Shown here: positions 10,831 through 22,818 of the stretch, one piece after another
Numbering within the stretch: the first letter of the stretch is position 1
Layout: each line of letters begins with the position of its first letter
Assembly: GCA_900155495.1 (NCBI GenBank)
Contig: FTLJ01000618.1
Location: 1-50,146, forward strand
DNA from: Porogramme epimiltina
Lineage: Eukaryota; Basidiomycota; Agaricomycetes; Polyporales; Polyporaceae
DNA: 50,146 bases
Direction: 5' to 3'
The notes under the pieces: generated by a model
Databases searched by the model: none
What the model saw: only the letters and a program-made list of their open reading frames with translations
What the model was told of the DNA's origin: nothing
Made by a program: the position numbers and the translations under genes

Positions 10831-13800
10831 TCACTCAAAGATGTCGGTAGCATAGCGCCCCTGCATGATCTTGTCGAACGCTACGAGCGCCTCAACGTTG
10901 TCTGACTGTTTCTGCTCTTTGATGAAGTTGACGATCGTCTGCTTCACGCTCGCCGCAATATTGCTCGAGCCGCAGACGAAGAACTAGCCAAGCCATGTAA
11001 GCGTCAGACCGTGTTCACGGTGGCATAAAACAATAGACATACCTTCGCATTGGCAGTGTACGCGCTCACGACCTCGTCCTTATCGTGAACAATCCGACTG
11101 GGAGAATTCATCAGCATCAGCGGCACACCCAGAAAGATGCACAAAGCGCAACTCACTCTTGCACGTAACGGCACCCCTCTGACGCCTCGGTCTCGCGCGA
11201 GAAGGCCGGATGGATATCGACGACGCCAAGCTCGCTCCACGCGCGCAACTCCTCCTCGCCGTACAGATAGTCCTCCCCGGGCCGCCTGCACCCAAAGAAG
11301 AGCAAGCTCCTCGCGACCTCGCGCCCCGCCTTCTTCTGCTCCGCCCGCTCCTGCAGGAACCCGCGCATCGGCGCCAGCCCGGAGCCCGCACAGATCATCA
11401 CCATCGGCACCGTCGGGTCGCTCGGGGGGTGGAACGCGGCGTTGGACGGGCGCACCGCGAGCTGCACCTTGTCGCCGGGGCGGAGGCCCGCGAGGTAGGT
11501 CGATGCGACGCCGAGGAATGGCTCGGCGCGGCCTGAGCGGGCGGGCGCGTCGACGACGGAGAGGGTGAGCGTCACGTGCTCGGGGTTCCAGAGGGGGGAA
11601 GAGGAGATGGAGTACTGGCGAATGCGCATCGAGGGTAGCATCTGGAGGAAGTCTGAGAGCGGGAGGTCGATTTCCCTGTTCTCCTCGAGGATGTCGAGGA
11701 CACTGAGGCGTGGCGTGAACACTTTGTCTGGATAGTTGGCTCGGAGGTCCTGAAGAATTGCCGTGAGTTTAGCGGAGCTCTTGGTTTTCCCGAGGAGCGT
11801 GTCGAGGTCGCGTATCGATGCAGGTTGCTGGAGTTCGACGTATCCACTGAGGAGGTTGAAGACATTGATGGGCTTGCCGGTGGGGAGGGACGTGGGGGCA
11901 GCGGAGGTAATCTCGAGCTCCTGCTCTGACGAAAGGCCGAAGCGAGTGATAGCCCGATGAACGACGGGCTCGGGGTTGACGGGCAGACTATCACAGACAC
12001 TGTCAGCATCATCATCGAAAACTCTGTTGCATGGACCTTACATTGCCAGGTAATCGCCGGCCCGATACGTCGTGCCCTCAGGCAATACGAGCTCTGATAC
12101 CGCACATTAACGACAGTTCCAGGAAAAGAAGTTGCAGGACCCACCAAAGTGGCGCTTAACGGGGGCACCAGGCGCAGTCAGCACCCTGTTCTCGACCACT
12201 GTGCCAAACGCGAGGTCACGCTGGCGGAGGAGCTCCGCACGCGACGTTCCTGTCGATACCGTTTTCACGTCCAAGACGCTCACTCCTGTGGGTCCAGCCG
12301 AGCCGTACTGCTGCGTTTGTCGTAAGGATCGATCTTGACTAGCACGTTCTCGGGGAGCACATACCTCTGCCAACTTCTCCCACATGCCCTTCTCCCACTG
12401 GTCGAACGCCTCAAAGAACCCCGCGCTCGCCGCGTCGCCCTCCCCGCGCTCCACTAGCCGCGTCGCGCCGTGCTCCTGGAGAACGCGATCGACGAGCGTC
12501 GGAATGCGCTGGTACGTCTGCACCCAGTCGTGGTTCCCGCAGCCGAACACGCCAAACGAGACGCTTGCAAACGCATTTGCGCTCTTGACGTTCTCTAGCC
12601 ACTCGACGAAGTGCCTGGCGTTGTCTGCTGGCTTCCCTTCGAAGGAAGCGGTGAGGATGAGCACGGGACCATCGGTGGGGAGGTGTCCGGAAGCTGCGTC
12701 GAGGGTTTGGAGCGACGCCGAGAAACCTACGAGACCCGCCTTGTTAGCGAATTGACGGTCATAATGTATATCGAATATCTATACTGACCATGAGATGGAG
12801 CAGTTGATGCGATGCGCTGCGCGAAGCCCTCAGAGTTCCCAGTGTTAGAGCCGTACAAGACGTATAGGGGCCGTAGCTTCCCGACTTCGCCATTCGCGGC
12901 CGTACTCGCACTATCCTTCTCCGGCGCATGGGCCGCAGATGGAAGCAAGTTGAACCGAGCACGGTCCTTGCGCGGTATCGCGTGGATGAAGAAGTTGTGC
13001 GGTTTGATCGTAAGCGTCTGTTTGAGCTCCAGCTCGTACGCCGGGTCGCGCATGACGAGGTCGAACCGTTGCAAGAGGGTGATCAGGGTGAGCTGCACCT
13101 CCTGCCACGCAAATGGGCGGCCCTAGGATGGAGAATTCATTAACGACCGCGGAAGGGCGCGCTCAATAAGCAAAACTCACGATGCATCCGCGCAGGCCAT
13201 AACCAAACGGCTGCCACGCGTTTGCCTTTGTTGATAACCCAAGTCAATTTTCGACTTTGTTGCGGGAAATGGAATGGCTTACTGGGAGCGACTCAAATTT
13301 GCCATCCAGCATACGCTCGGGACGGAACTCGGTGGCGTCCTCACCCCACACTTTCGGATCGCGTTGGGCGCAGTATGTGCTGATTAAGATGCTGGTACCC
13401 TTCTCAATGGCGTATTTGCCGCCTATGATGGTGTCCTCGAGTGCCGTTACCGAGCGGCCGGGTGCGGTCGGCCCAAGACGCGCGCTTTCGCGCATGACCG
13501 CTAAGCATAAACTATGTTAGATCTGACGAATAGGACGGAAGCGCATTGCTATTGGGCTTACCTATCAGGTAGGGGAGCTGATTGATGTCCTTCACCGTGA
13601 CAGGGCGTTCACCAATCTTGGTGTCGATTTCTTCGCGAAGCTTGCGCATAGCTTCCGGGTTCTTCAGGAGGTAATAGACGGTGAACGTCAGCATACCTGA
13701 TAGGGATCAGAATCACACTCAAAAGTCGTTATGGTTAAAACCCACCCGAAGTTGTCTCGTGTCCTGAATTGCGAGGAGGTACAGGGTCAGCGAATCACGT

Positions 13801-15081
13801 AGCGTCGGATGAGAAGTCAGGACCGACCAGCGATGAGGAATGTCAAAAGCTACGGAAGCTGTTAATGAAGACTTAAGGGGAGTAAAGGACACAGACTGCG
13901 TACATTATTTTTGATGTTGTCGTCGGAAAGGCCAAGACCAGTCTCTTTATCCCTTCCCGTCAGCATGACTTGCACGAGATCGGCCTTCTCAGGGGGGTTG
14001 GTCTTGTGATCTTCGAGGACTGCCAAAGACGAGGTCAACGCACAGTCGAATGGAGAACATAGGATCTAGATACGCACTCTTGAACACAAGATCGTTCATC
14101 ATCTGAATGTCGGCCGCGTATTTGGCTCCGGTACCAGCCATCATAGCCCCAATGAGAGGCAGGCGGCCCACACGAAGCCCACTTTCGATCAGAAAGTCCG
14201 CCATAGCCACGGCAAACGGATGGGGGTCGGGCTATCAAAGGGGCGTATGAGCGAATAGCCTAATGACGATAGGACGTTTAACGGCTCACCCGGTAGAATG
14301 AGTTCAGACTAGAGGAGAATCTTTAGCCCGACATCGACGACGACGCGCTATGAAAGGACCTACCGATACGACATGGAGCACAAGGCGATAGCATCCAGGG
14401 TAAGCCGGGTAAAGTCTGCAGCGGGGTCGATGCAGTCGTGGGGTCCGAACCTTGGAAAAATGCATCAAAAGTCAGTACTTCGTGCTTATACCATGGCCAA
14501 GTCGAAACATTACCGTTCCCACTTGAGGACCAATTGGGAGATGATATCCATCATGTCGTCATACATGTTGTAGACGTTGGCCGTACCGAAGCAGGGCATA
14601 AGCAATCTATCTATGTTCCCAGGCGTTGAAAAGAGGTAATCATAATAGACTGAGCACATACGAGCGATCCCCCAATTCTTCTCGTGAGCATGGGCCTGGA
14701 AACGAAGGGACAAAACCTTCTAAGGAATCGAACAATACTCAGCAAGACACGTAACGCACCGTAAAGAGGCCATCGCCTGCAGCATTTCGAACCTCCCCCA
14801 AACCCCCTTTCACCGTCTTGATGAACCTCCGCTCATCGGAAACCTCGTCCTGAAGCGCCTGAGAGGTCACAAAAATGCGCTTGTGACCTGGAATTTATAT
14901 CAGCAATTGGCCAAGGTTACATAATGCTGCCATGTCACGTACCGAAAGTGGTGAGCTGGAATATTTCTCCGTACTGTTGAGCTAAGAGGCTGGTCGACCT
15001 TAGGGGAAGAGATCTATCTATAGTGTTGATATGACCGATGAAGGGGATGGCAGGGGGGCTCGGAATGGGGGTCGTCATCAT
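10831..15081 (-). CDS. Self-sufficient cytochrome P450-reductase fusion (CYP505/P450foxy-like), copy A
   Basis: Multi-exon gene from the ATG at 15079-15081 (or 15076) to the stop at 10831-10833, about 1,050 aa. N-terminal P450 domain: TPIPSPPAIPFIGHINT start; I-helix AGHETTS; ExxR region; heme loop FGYGLRGCIGRPF with the cysteine codon at 13184-13186. A flavodoxin-like FMN domain follows (LYVLYGSNTGNSEGFAQRI, FGCGNHDW), then FAD/NADPH domains (MRIRQYSISSSP, ICAGSGLAPMRGF) and the C-terminal YATDIFE. Known members hydroxylate fatty acids near the omega end with NADPH. No membrane anchor is visible, as in soluble P450foxy. Compared with copies B and C it has three extra introns: 13764-13827 in the I-helix, 13226-13282 before NAWQPFG, and 13123-13180 inside the heme loop. 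It lacks the intron they have before EFRPERM. No disabling change was seen. Confidence 0.88.
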
Positions 15082-15148
15082 GAGACGTCAAGTGTAGGGA
15101 ATGCGGAAGGTTGAGAAAAATCAAAGTACGGGGTAAGAGAGGTCTCCA

Positions 15149-15155
15149 TATATAC
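15149..15155 (-). promoter_or_regulatory. TATA-like box of P450foxy copy A
   Basis: A TATATA run about 68 bases upstream of the copy A start, the same distance as the TATA-like boxes of copies B and C. Confidence 0.5.
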
Positions 15156-16257
15156 TACTTGTACCCGGCGTGAAAAAATAGCGTTGTGAGCACGCAGTCG
15201 TGGCCAGGCCGGAGGTCGACGTACCAGGCGAGTGACATCCGGACCCGATGACAAACTTGTTCTCGTGAGCATCGCTCCCATGCACCCAGCTGGGCCGCCC
15301 CTTGAGTAAGTAGCAGCGCATTTGAATGAAAGGGGCTTGAAGCTTGACGGCCCCACGGTGAAAACAAGCAATTTTCGGCGCCGAGAAAGAGCCTATAATG
15401 CAATCAGCACAAGAATCATCCATGCCTCTCTTCGAACTCACCTGCAGTGGCAGCAGAAAGTTGACAAAACGCACTTTGCCAGTGGCGGCACTGCGGAGCC
15501 GCCGGCATCGGAGTAGCAGTGCGGTCCGGATAGAGACATGAAATATGCTGTGCAGGAACTGCGCTCCGCTCCGGGAACTTCGGGCTCGGGCCCTCCATCC
15601 GAGTTTCCCCTCCCGATGTACCGTTTCTTCCAGCGTCGAGTCGTTATGGGCGTTACGCAGTCCGCCGGGAGCTGCGTATGGGATCTGTGTACGCGTTTGA
15701 TCGGGGTCCCTTTGAACAGCGGGAACTTGTCCAGCCCCATGCCATTGGGCCGAAGGGTAGGAGACTGAGGGCCACCAGAAATTCTAAGCCATTTGCGTCC
15801 TAAGTCGTCCAGAGAGAGAAGCAGGTGAATACTTGGGTTCCAGGGGAGAGAGTGAGGGCCTCAGTAGGACTCAGGAGACGCGTTACGTGGGCGTCCGGAC
15901 GTGGGGGACACGTGACCGTGGGCGTACGTAAGGGCCGCCAGCGCCCGCCGCTCCGGACCCGTGTGCGTCGGGCCACCTCCCGGCGTGGCCGCGCAGTGGG
16001 CGCTGTGGAAAGACTTGAAAGATTGAAAGCCGAGCAACGGTAATGGGGGTGGTGCGCATCCATTTGGGAAAAGTGCCCAATCAGGCTCCCAGCCTGCCAT
16101 TAAGGTAATGGTCAGAATAATGTGATTTGAATGAGTTTGAATACAATAATAGAATATGTAAAAGTCAAGGTAAGAGGCTGCACTTGTACAATGGTGACGG
16201 GAGCAACGATGAGGCTAGACGACTAGTGTCGACGTGCTGGCGGTCAATGAACACCTC
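15156..16257. other. Intergenic region between P450foxy copies A and B
   Basis: About 1.1 kb upstream of copy A and downstream of copy B. Unlike the upstream regions of B and C it has no recognisable counterpart in the window, so copy A seems to sit outside the 6.5 kb duplication. The part at 15880-15990 is very GC-rich. No gene supported. Confidence 0.45.
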
Positions 16258-19200
16258 TTACTCGAAGATGTCTGTGGCGTAACGGTCCTGCAGAATCTCC
16301 CCGAACACCTTCAGGGCCTCGGCATCATCAACGCGCCTGATCTCCTTGATGAAGTTGAGGATTGCTTGCTTCGCACCCGCGGCGACCTTGGAGGATCCGC
16401 AGACGAAGACCTGGAAGGATGGTCAGAGAGGGTTCACGTATAAGACACCATCCGAAGAGCACACACCTTGGCACTATCCATGATCGCCTCGACCACGTCG
16501 TCCTTGTCGTGCGCGATACGGCTGAAAGGGAGGCGACGGTCAGAACTATGACGTCATAGGTCCCGCATTCAATGCAGGCACTCACTCTTGAACGTAGCGA
16601 CAGCCCAACGAAGCCTCCGTCTGACGCGAGAACGCAGGGCGCACGTCCACGATCCCCAACTCGCGCCACTCCTTCATCTCCGCGTCCGCGTACAGGTCGT
16701 CTACTCCTGGTGCGCGGCACCCGAAGAACAGCAGACTCGTTGCGACCTCGCGGCCTGCCTTCTTCTGCTCCACCCGTTCTTGTAGGAACCCGCGCATTGG
16801 TGCAAAACCCGATCCAGCGCATATCATCACCATTGGCACCGTCGGGTCGCTCGGGGGGTGGAACGCAGCGTTGGACGGGCGTACGGCCAGCTGCACCTGA
16901 TCGCCGGGACGGAGGCCGGCGAGATACGTGGAGGAGACACCGAGGAATGGTTCGGTGCGGCCTGAGCGGGCGGGCGCGTCGACGACGCTGATGGTGAGTG
17001 TCGCGTGCTGTGGGTTCCAGAGAGGGGAGGAGGAGATGGAGTACTGGCGGATGCGCATGGACGGGAGCATCTGGATGAAGGTCGAGAGCGGGAGGTCGAT
17101 GTCTTGGTTCTCCTCGAGGATATCAAGGATGCTGAGGCGCAGCGCAAACACCTTGTCTGCGTAACCCGACTTAAGTGCTAGCAGTGCGGCGGTGGAGGTT
17201 TCGGAGTTCTTGGCTGCGAGGAGGATGTCGAGGTCGCGCATCGTCGCTGGTTGCTGAAGTTCGACATATCCACTGAGTAGGTTATAGACTGTGATGGGTT
17301 TGCCTGTCGGGAGCGATGTGGGTGCCGTGGAGTCAATTTCAATCTACCAGATGCCATTAGCATTGCATGCTCATTGTCATTGCCATCCTGAACCTCACCT
17401 CTTGCTCTTCAGATATGCCGAACCGGACAAGGGCTCTACGCACGACACGTTCCGGATTTGTAGGAAGACTATACATGCTTTTGTGAGTGAGGGGTATGTA
17501 CGGAATAGGACAATCCTCACACTGCAAGGTAGTCTCCTGCACGGTACGTTGACCCTTGTGGTAACGATAACTCTTTGTGGAAGTTAGCATCGAGGGGCGC
17601 GAATGTCATAAAAGAAACTCTGGCCCGTACCTATATGCTTCTTGACCGGGGCGCCAGGTGCGGTCAGGACCTTGCTCTCCACAACCGTACCAAAGCCTAT
17701 GTCGCGTTGACGCAACCTCTCCGCGCGACTTGTTCCGAACGACACCGTCTTGATAGTGATACTCGCAGCTTCTTTCTTCTTGCCCGTGCCATACTCCTGA
17801 TACAAAACCCCTCGTCAGCGCACTCGAGCACAACCCAGACACACCACCTCACTCACCTCTGCAAGCTTCTCCCACACCCTCTTCTCCCACTCATCAAACT
17901 CAGAGAAGAAGTCCGGACTCGCCGCGTCCCCCTCCCCGCGCGCCACAAGGCGCTTCGCACCGCGCTCCTCGAGGATGCGGTCGACGAGCGTGGGAACGCG
18001 CTGGTACGTCTGCACCCAGTCGCGGTTCCCGCATCCAAACACGCTGAACGCGACGCCCGCGAGCGCGCCTGTCGCGCCGTGCTCGAGCCAGTCGACGAAA
18101 CGTCGCGCATTATCTGCAGGCTGGCCCTCGAACGACGCGGTGATGATCAGCATGGGCCCGTCCGTGGGTAGGTGCTCTGTCGCCATGTCGAGTGTCTCCA
18201 TTGTCGCGCGGAAGCCTGTAGACCAGCCGTCAGTGCTGTCTAGGACACGAGATAGAGAGGAAAAGACTTGCCGTGTGCGGGCGCTGCTGATACGATCCTT
18301 TGCGCGAACGACTCTGAAGTCCCAGTGTTGGACCCGTAGAACACGTGCAGCGGCTTCATCCCCTCCACCGCTGCAGCGCTCGCAATCGCAGTCTCTCCTT
18401 GGATGCCCTCGCTCGCCGCCGGAGGAGCCGCACCGGGAACCAAGAGCAATCGCGGACGGTCGCGGCGTGGGATCGCGCGGATGTACAAGTTGCGCGGCTT
18501 GATCGTGAGCGTCTGCTGAAGCTCGAGTTCGTACCCGGGGTCGCGCATAACGAGGTCGAAGCGTTGCAGGATGGAGATAAGCGCGAGCTGCGCCTCTTGC
18601 CACGCGAAAGGCCGCCCGATGCACGCGCGCATGCCGTACCCGAACGGCTGCCAGGCGTTCGGCGGGAGCGCCTCGAACTTGCCGTCGAGCATGCGCTCGG
18701 GGCGGAATTCCTCGGCCTGAACAAGAGGGGGTGAACGTCAGTCGTGGAGAGCGCGTGGAGGAGGTCTAGAACGACGTACGTCGTCACCCCACACCTTCGG
18801 GTCGCGGTGAATGTTGTAAATCGCACAGTTTATCGCGACGCCCTTTTTAACCTTATACTTTCCTCCGATCACTGTGTCTTCAATAGGGGTCACTGGGCGG
18901 AGGGGCGGCGGAGGTCCTAGGCGAAGGCTCTCCCGCATCACCGCTAAGTATGTACAGTGAGCTGTATGCTATCGAAATGCGAAAACGAACGACTTACCGA
19001 GAAGATACGGAAGCTGATTCACATCCTTCGCTGCGACAGGCCGATCCCCAATCTTGGTGTCGATCTCTTCCCTGAGTTTGCGCATTGCCTCGGGATTCTT
19101 CAGTAGGAAGTACGTGGTGAACGTGAGCATCCCTGCCAAGGATATGGGTTATGATGTCAGCTTAAATTTGAGTACTGAAACATACCAGAAGTCGTCTCGT

Positions 19201-20336
19201 GGCCGGCGATGAGGAAAGTCAAAAGCTATAGGACGGTAGTCAGCACACGCAGCCAGAGAAACGCGGAAATCATACGTTGCGCTTGACGCTGTCGTCTGAA
19301 AGCCCCTTTCCCGTCTCCTTGTCTCGACCATTCATCATCGTAGATACCAAGTCCGGTTTCTTTGGAGGGTGGTTGCGGTGGTCGTCGAGAACTGTTACGT
19401 TCTAGTCAGCTCTTCACGGAACTAAAACTAGATGGAGGCAAAACTCATAGGCTGGCACTCACTTTCTGTAGCTAACTTGTCCATGATACGGATATTCTCT
19501 TCATACTTGGCGTTTGATCCGGACATCATAGCCTGCACGACCGACGGGCGATTCGCGCGCATGCCACTCTCTACCAGAAACTCTGCCATGGCTGTAGCGA
19601 AGGGGTGGGGCTTCTCTCGATAGAACGAGTTAGGACTGTCACAGAAGACACTTACGATGAGCGGCATGATGAGTACGTAGGCACCATGCGCTTACCGGAA
19701 AGACATAGAGCAAAGCGAAACCGCATCGAGGGTAAGACTCGTATAGTCAGAGGCAGGATCGATGTCCTCATACGGTCCAAATCTGTATGTGTTTGTGAGC
19801 GTGCATCGAGGAGCCGCAATAGAGCACGCCTCACCGTTCCCATTTCAACAATAGCTGCGAAATTATGTCCATCATATCGTCGAACATCCCGTAAACGCTT
19901 GCCGTGCCGAAGCAAGGAGAAAGGAGACGGTCTGCGACTGGATAAGACTTTGTGGGGGACAGAGATGTGGTAGAAGCGCACGCGCGATACCCCAATTCTC
20001 TTCTTCGGGGACGTGGGCCGTAAAGAGGCCATCCTTTATTGCGTTACGGACCTGCATCAAGTTGGCATTTATATTCTTCCTAAATCTCTTTTCGTCGCTG
20101 ATCTCATTCAACAGATCATAAGAGCTGACAAAGAGTCTCTTCTCGCCTAAAACATCAACATGAGCAAGAACGTTGACAACGCCAAGGGTGAGGTATCCAC
20201 CTAGGACGCTGAGCTGGAAAATTTCTCCATATTGTTGTGCGAGTAGGCGGATAGACCTAATAGGCACTTCCTTGTCCAAGGTGTTGATATGACCGAGGAA
20301 AGGCACGGAAGGGGGCGTCGGAATCTGGGTGGACAT
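16258..20336 (-). CDS. Self-sufficient cytochrome P450-reductase fusion (CYP505/P450foxy-like), copy B
   Basis: Multi-exon gene from the ATG at 20334-20336 (MSTQIPTPPSVPFLGHINT) to the TAA at 16258-16260. All expected parts are readable: I-helix LIAGHETTSG near 19200; ENVMRE-type ExxR region followed by ESLRLGPPPPLRPV; heme loop FGYGMRACIGRPF (cysteine codon 18621-18623); FMN domain LHVFYGSNTGTSESFAQRI; connecting domain PINVF-type segment read here as KPITVYNLLSGYVELQQP; FAD motif MRIRQYSISSSP; NADPH motif ICAGSGFAPMRGF; C-terminal YATDIFE. The reaction inferred from the family is NADPH-dependent sub-terminal hydroxylation of fatty acids or related chains. It is closest to copy C, with the same intron pattern, including an intron between WGDD and EEFRPERM that copy A lacks. 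It is transcribed divergently from the repeat-protein gene at 22117. Confidence 0.9.
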
Positions 20337-20407
20337 GATGCTGAGGGATGTCGTGTAGACTCTGTAGAGATGGGTGTGAGATGCCTTCCTCAAGCCACAA
20401 CAACCAC

Positions 20408-20414
20408 TATATAT
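20408..20414 (-). promoter_or_regulatory. TATA-like box of P450foxy copy B
   Basis: CACTATATATGCT on the plus strand reads as a TATA-like box about 72 bases upstream of the copy B start. The same sequence occurs at the equivalent place before copy C. Confidence 0.55.
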
Positions 20415-22012
20415 GCTCACTTAAGACGCCGTAGCTGAGACAGGCCGCCCAACACAAATATTAGTGCGTTTATTGAAGTGGTAGGTGTGCAATTCAATCC
20501 GTTCAAAGTGCGCTTCGTGTTTCCACAGGCCCTCATGATTTCGGGCCGAACTTTGCATCAACGGACGACTCTGTCTTCGTGTACCGTTTCCGTAAGCAGT
20601 ATGCCTAGATTCGGTACGCCATTGGACAGTTGCCGGTCCGTACCTACGAGAAGAGGCAACAGAGAGTCGGAATTAGCAGACTGACGAGCAGCACTTGTGC
20701 GATCCATACTCACGAGTCTGACGTCACTACCCGTGAGTGGCCGGCATAGCGCTCAAAGCCCGATCGTCTCCCGCGGGCGCCCTAAGAAGCCTGGATAGAA
20801 CAGTGGTTATCGCAATGTTAGCCGTTCTGTGAATCGGGCGTGTAGGAACATTTTGCCCACCCACGTGAAAGTTGCACAGTGAAGAAGCAGTAGGTCTCTG
20901 TGTGCCCAGATGAAAGTAAACTGGCTATCAAAGAGACTCGGGGGTACACGAGAGAGCTTTCGAACGGATCGGCGTGTTGAAGGCGAGCATTAGCATCGTC
21001 GTCGCTTGAAGGAGACGACGAGGAATTGATGACCCTGCAGCGGCTGCATGCCGAATGCCGAATGCCGATCCACGCGACGCCGGTTCGGCATATCGTCCGA
21101 GAAAGACGGACACCGGGAAAACCATTGCCGGATGGCCCGAACACAGTGCATATTTCGAGCGCCCAAGCTGCATCAGCCTGCATGGTGGCGCCGCATCATG
21201 CCCAGCCTGTATCTGCAACTCCTTGAACTCAGCCACCGACGATATCATCTGGCTCCTAGCCCTCTGCATGGTGTATAATATCCCTCCGCGTAACTTTTAA
21301 GCTGTAAAAGTCCACTATTCGTAGTATTCGTTTCATAAGGTGGTGTCCTTCACTGACTTTTGCAGGTGGGTGTCCGGTAGTATAGTACTTATTACGGTTC
21401 ACCACCGCGCTGGCCGACGTCGACCGTTCCAAACGCACGACGTGGCGTCCGCAGCTACTGTGATGTATATTCAGATGCAAGCCCTCGGTATTCTGTTTCG
21501 AATTCGCGCAGTCCCATGGGTCCAGGCTCCAACAGGACTCACATGGCCGCCCGTGAGCACCGTTTTCAATACAATTGCAAGGGACAACCTCGCCCGTGAT
21601 GATGCCGGTTAACTAACGTAATGTATACCAGGCAATGTAAAGCTGAAGCACATGCCCGGACTTTGAGGTGGATACTTGACGGCTGTACAAGTGAATGACT
21701 CCCCCAACATCCTCTCAAACACCTCACCCTCCGGCCGGGCAGGCCTCGATTGATTCTGCCGTTTCCCTTGTCCGGAGGGTCAAGTAGATACCGTCGAAAC
21801 TACCATATTGTCTTCCATCCAGGTTGGGAGTGGCGTCGGGTGGCATCCCCCTGATGTCATGTTTCGCGGTAAGTGCTACCCTTGCTGCGATCACCAGACG
21901 TCTCAATACTCCAACTACACAATGCGCCCAGCTTCGATCTCAGACCCAAATGGGGTTGCCACTGTCTTCGCTCGCCGTCCCATCTACCGTGTCATATAAT
22001 TTAGGGATATCC
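20415..22012. other. Divergent intergenic region of duplication unit 1
   Basis: Shared upstream region of P450foxy B and the secreted repeat protein. It aligns in blocks with 27034-28569: the block starting GCAATTCAATCCGTTCAAAG (20486 and 27109), a block around 20690-20760 versus 27305-27375 (ACGAGTCTGACGTCACTACC), and 21405-21485 versus 27970-28050. It contains tandem GCCGAATGCC copies near 21050-21070. No protein frame is conserved between the two copies, which argues for regulatory or neutral sequence. Confidence 0.55.
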
Positions 22013-22020
22013 TATATAAG
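22013..22020 (+). promoter_or_regulatory. TATA box of secreted repeat protein 1
   Basis: TATATAAG about 97 bases before the ATG at 22117, preceded by GATATCC. The same arrangement is found before copy 2. Confidence 0.6.
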
Positions 22021-22116
22021 TATCCACGAGAGTTCAATGCGTCCAACACCTTCCTGCACCTCCTTTGAAGACCGCCAGGAACCCCTCCACTCCCTCGCAT
22101 TTCAATCATCACAACA

Positions 22117-22488
22117 ATGCGTCTCCTTTCTTTGATCGTTACGGCTCTCCTTGCATTCAAAGGTAACTTCGACATATAGTTGCCTCACTTCTTTGCCATG
22201 CTCACCCTATTGCTGGTAATAGCAGGGGCAGCCGTCATCGCCAGGGATCACCCCGACGCTCTCATTGTTCTCGAATCCGCCGTCGACTCGAGCAATCCCG
22301 GTGCCACTACGCTCGACTCGTCGGAGCCTGCGACCGCTACACTTGATTCCAGCGAGCCGGCCACTACCACTCTCGACTCGAGCGAGCCCGCGACCACGAC
22401 TCTCGACTCCTCCGAGCCCGTCACGACCACCTTGGACTCTAGCGAGCCCGCTACCACCGTAGGCCCTGCTTCCGGTTTCAAGTTTTAG
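22117..22488 (+). CDS. Small secreted decapeptide-repeat protein, copy 1
   Basis: Exons 22117-22162 and 22226-22488 (102 aa). The intron is 63 nt, GTAACT...AGCAG, at the same place and with similar sequence as in copy 2. The product starts MRLLSLIVTALLAFKGAAV, a good signal-peptide core. A short segment (DHPDALIVLES) follows, then six copies of a DSSEPATTTL-type decapeptide and the end GPASGFKF. It has no cysteine. The Ser/Thr/Pro-rich repeat suggests O-mannosylation and a cell-wall or extracellular place. I do not recognise the family. There are no KR/RR Kex2 sites between repeats, so it does not look like a processed peptide precursor. It lies head to head with P450foxy B, about 1.8 kb away. 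Confidence 0.8.
22282..22461 (+). repeat. 30 nt coding tandem repeat, six units
   Basis: Each unit encodes one DSSEPATTTL-type decapeptide. The units differ mostly at third codon positions, and the first is DSSNPGATTL. Confidence 0.85.
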
Positions 22489-22818
22489 ACGTCATAGGCA
22501 GGACGGAGGTCTCTGAATAGAAGTATGGGCAGGGTATGGGCCGGGTATGGTTGAGGTGTCCGCTCTAGCACAGGATGGTGTAGCCGTGATGCCCAAGATC
22601 AGCTTTAGTCTGGTGTTTCTGTGGTCATTATTGGATTTTGGAAGATATTTTGGGTTGCAACACTACAGCGATAAATGTAACGGACAGGATGGTACTCAGG
22701 AATGGGAGCAATTTGAATACAGCAAGACACGTGGAAGGCAAAGAAAGAACTTGTATACTAAGTGTGCTCAGAGATGCAGGCAGGGGTCGCGAACTTGTCA
22801 GCCCCCAGGTAATACCTC
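22489..22818. other. Junction region between the two duplication units
   Basis: Downstream of repeat protein 1 and of P450foxy C (both end here). Homology to the 29120-29245 region fades at about 22665. No gene seen. Confidence 0.5.

Larger units (their letters stand above)
16258..22665. repeat. 6.5 kb tandem duplication, unit 1
   Basis: This unit holds P450foxy B, its upstream region and the secreted repeat-protein gene. Corresponding points in unit 2 are shifted by a near constant distance: P450 stops 6,561, P450 starts 6,621 and repeat-protein starts 6,559 bases apart. Homology continues past the repeat-protein stop (TTTTGG-AGATATTTTGG near 22640-22655 and 29230-29243). Non-coding parts remain alignable, so the duplication is fairly recent. 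Confidence 0.85.

Noticed and set aside
11137..11568. Arginine-rich plus-strand frames over the reductase domains of the P450foxy genes
   Set aside because: Shadows of the minus-strand reductase exons; they recur in all three copies only because the real gene does.
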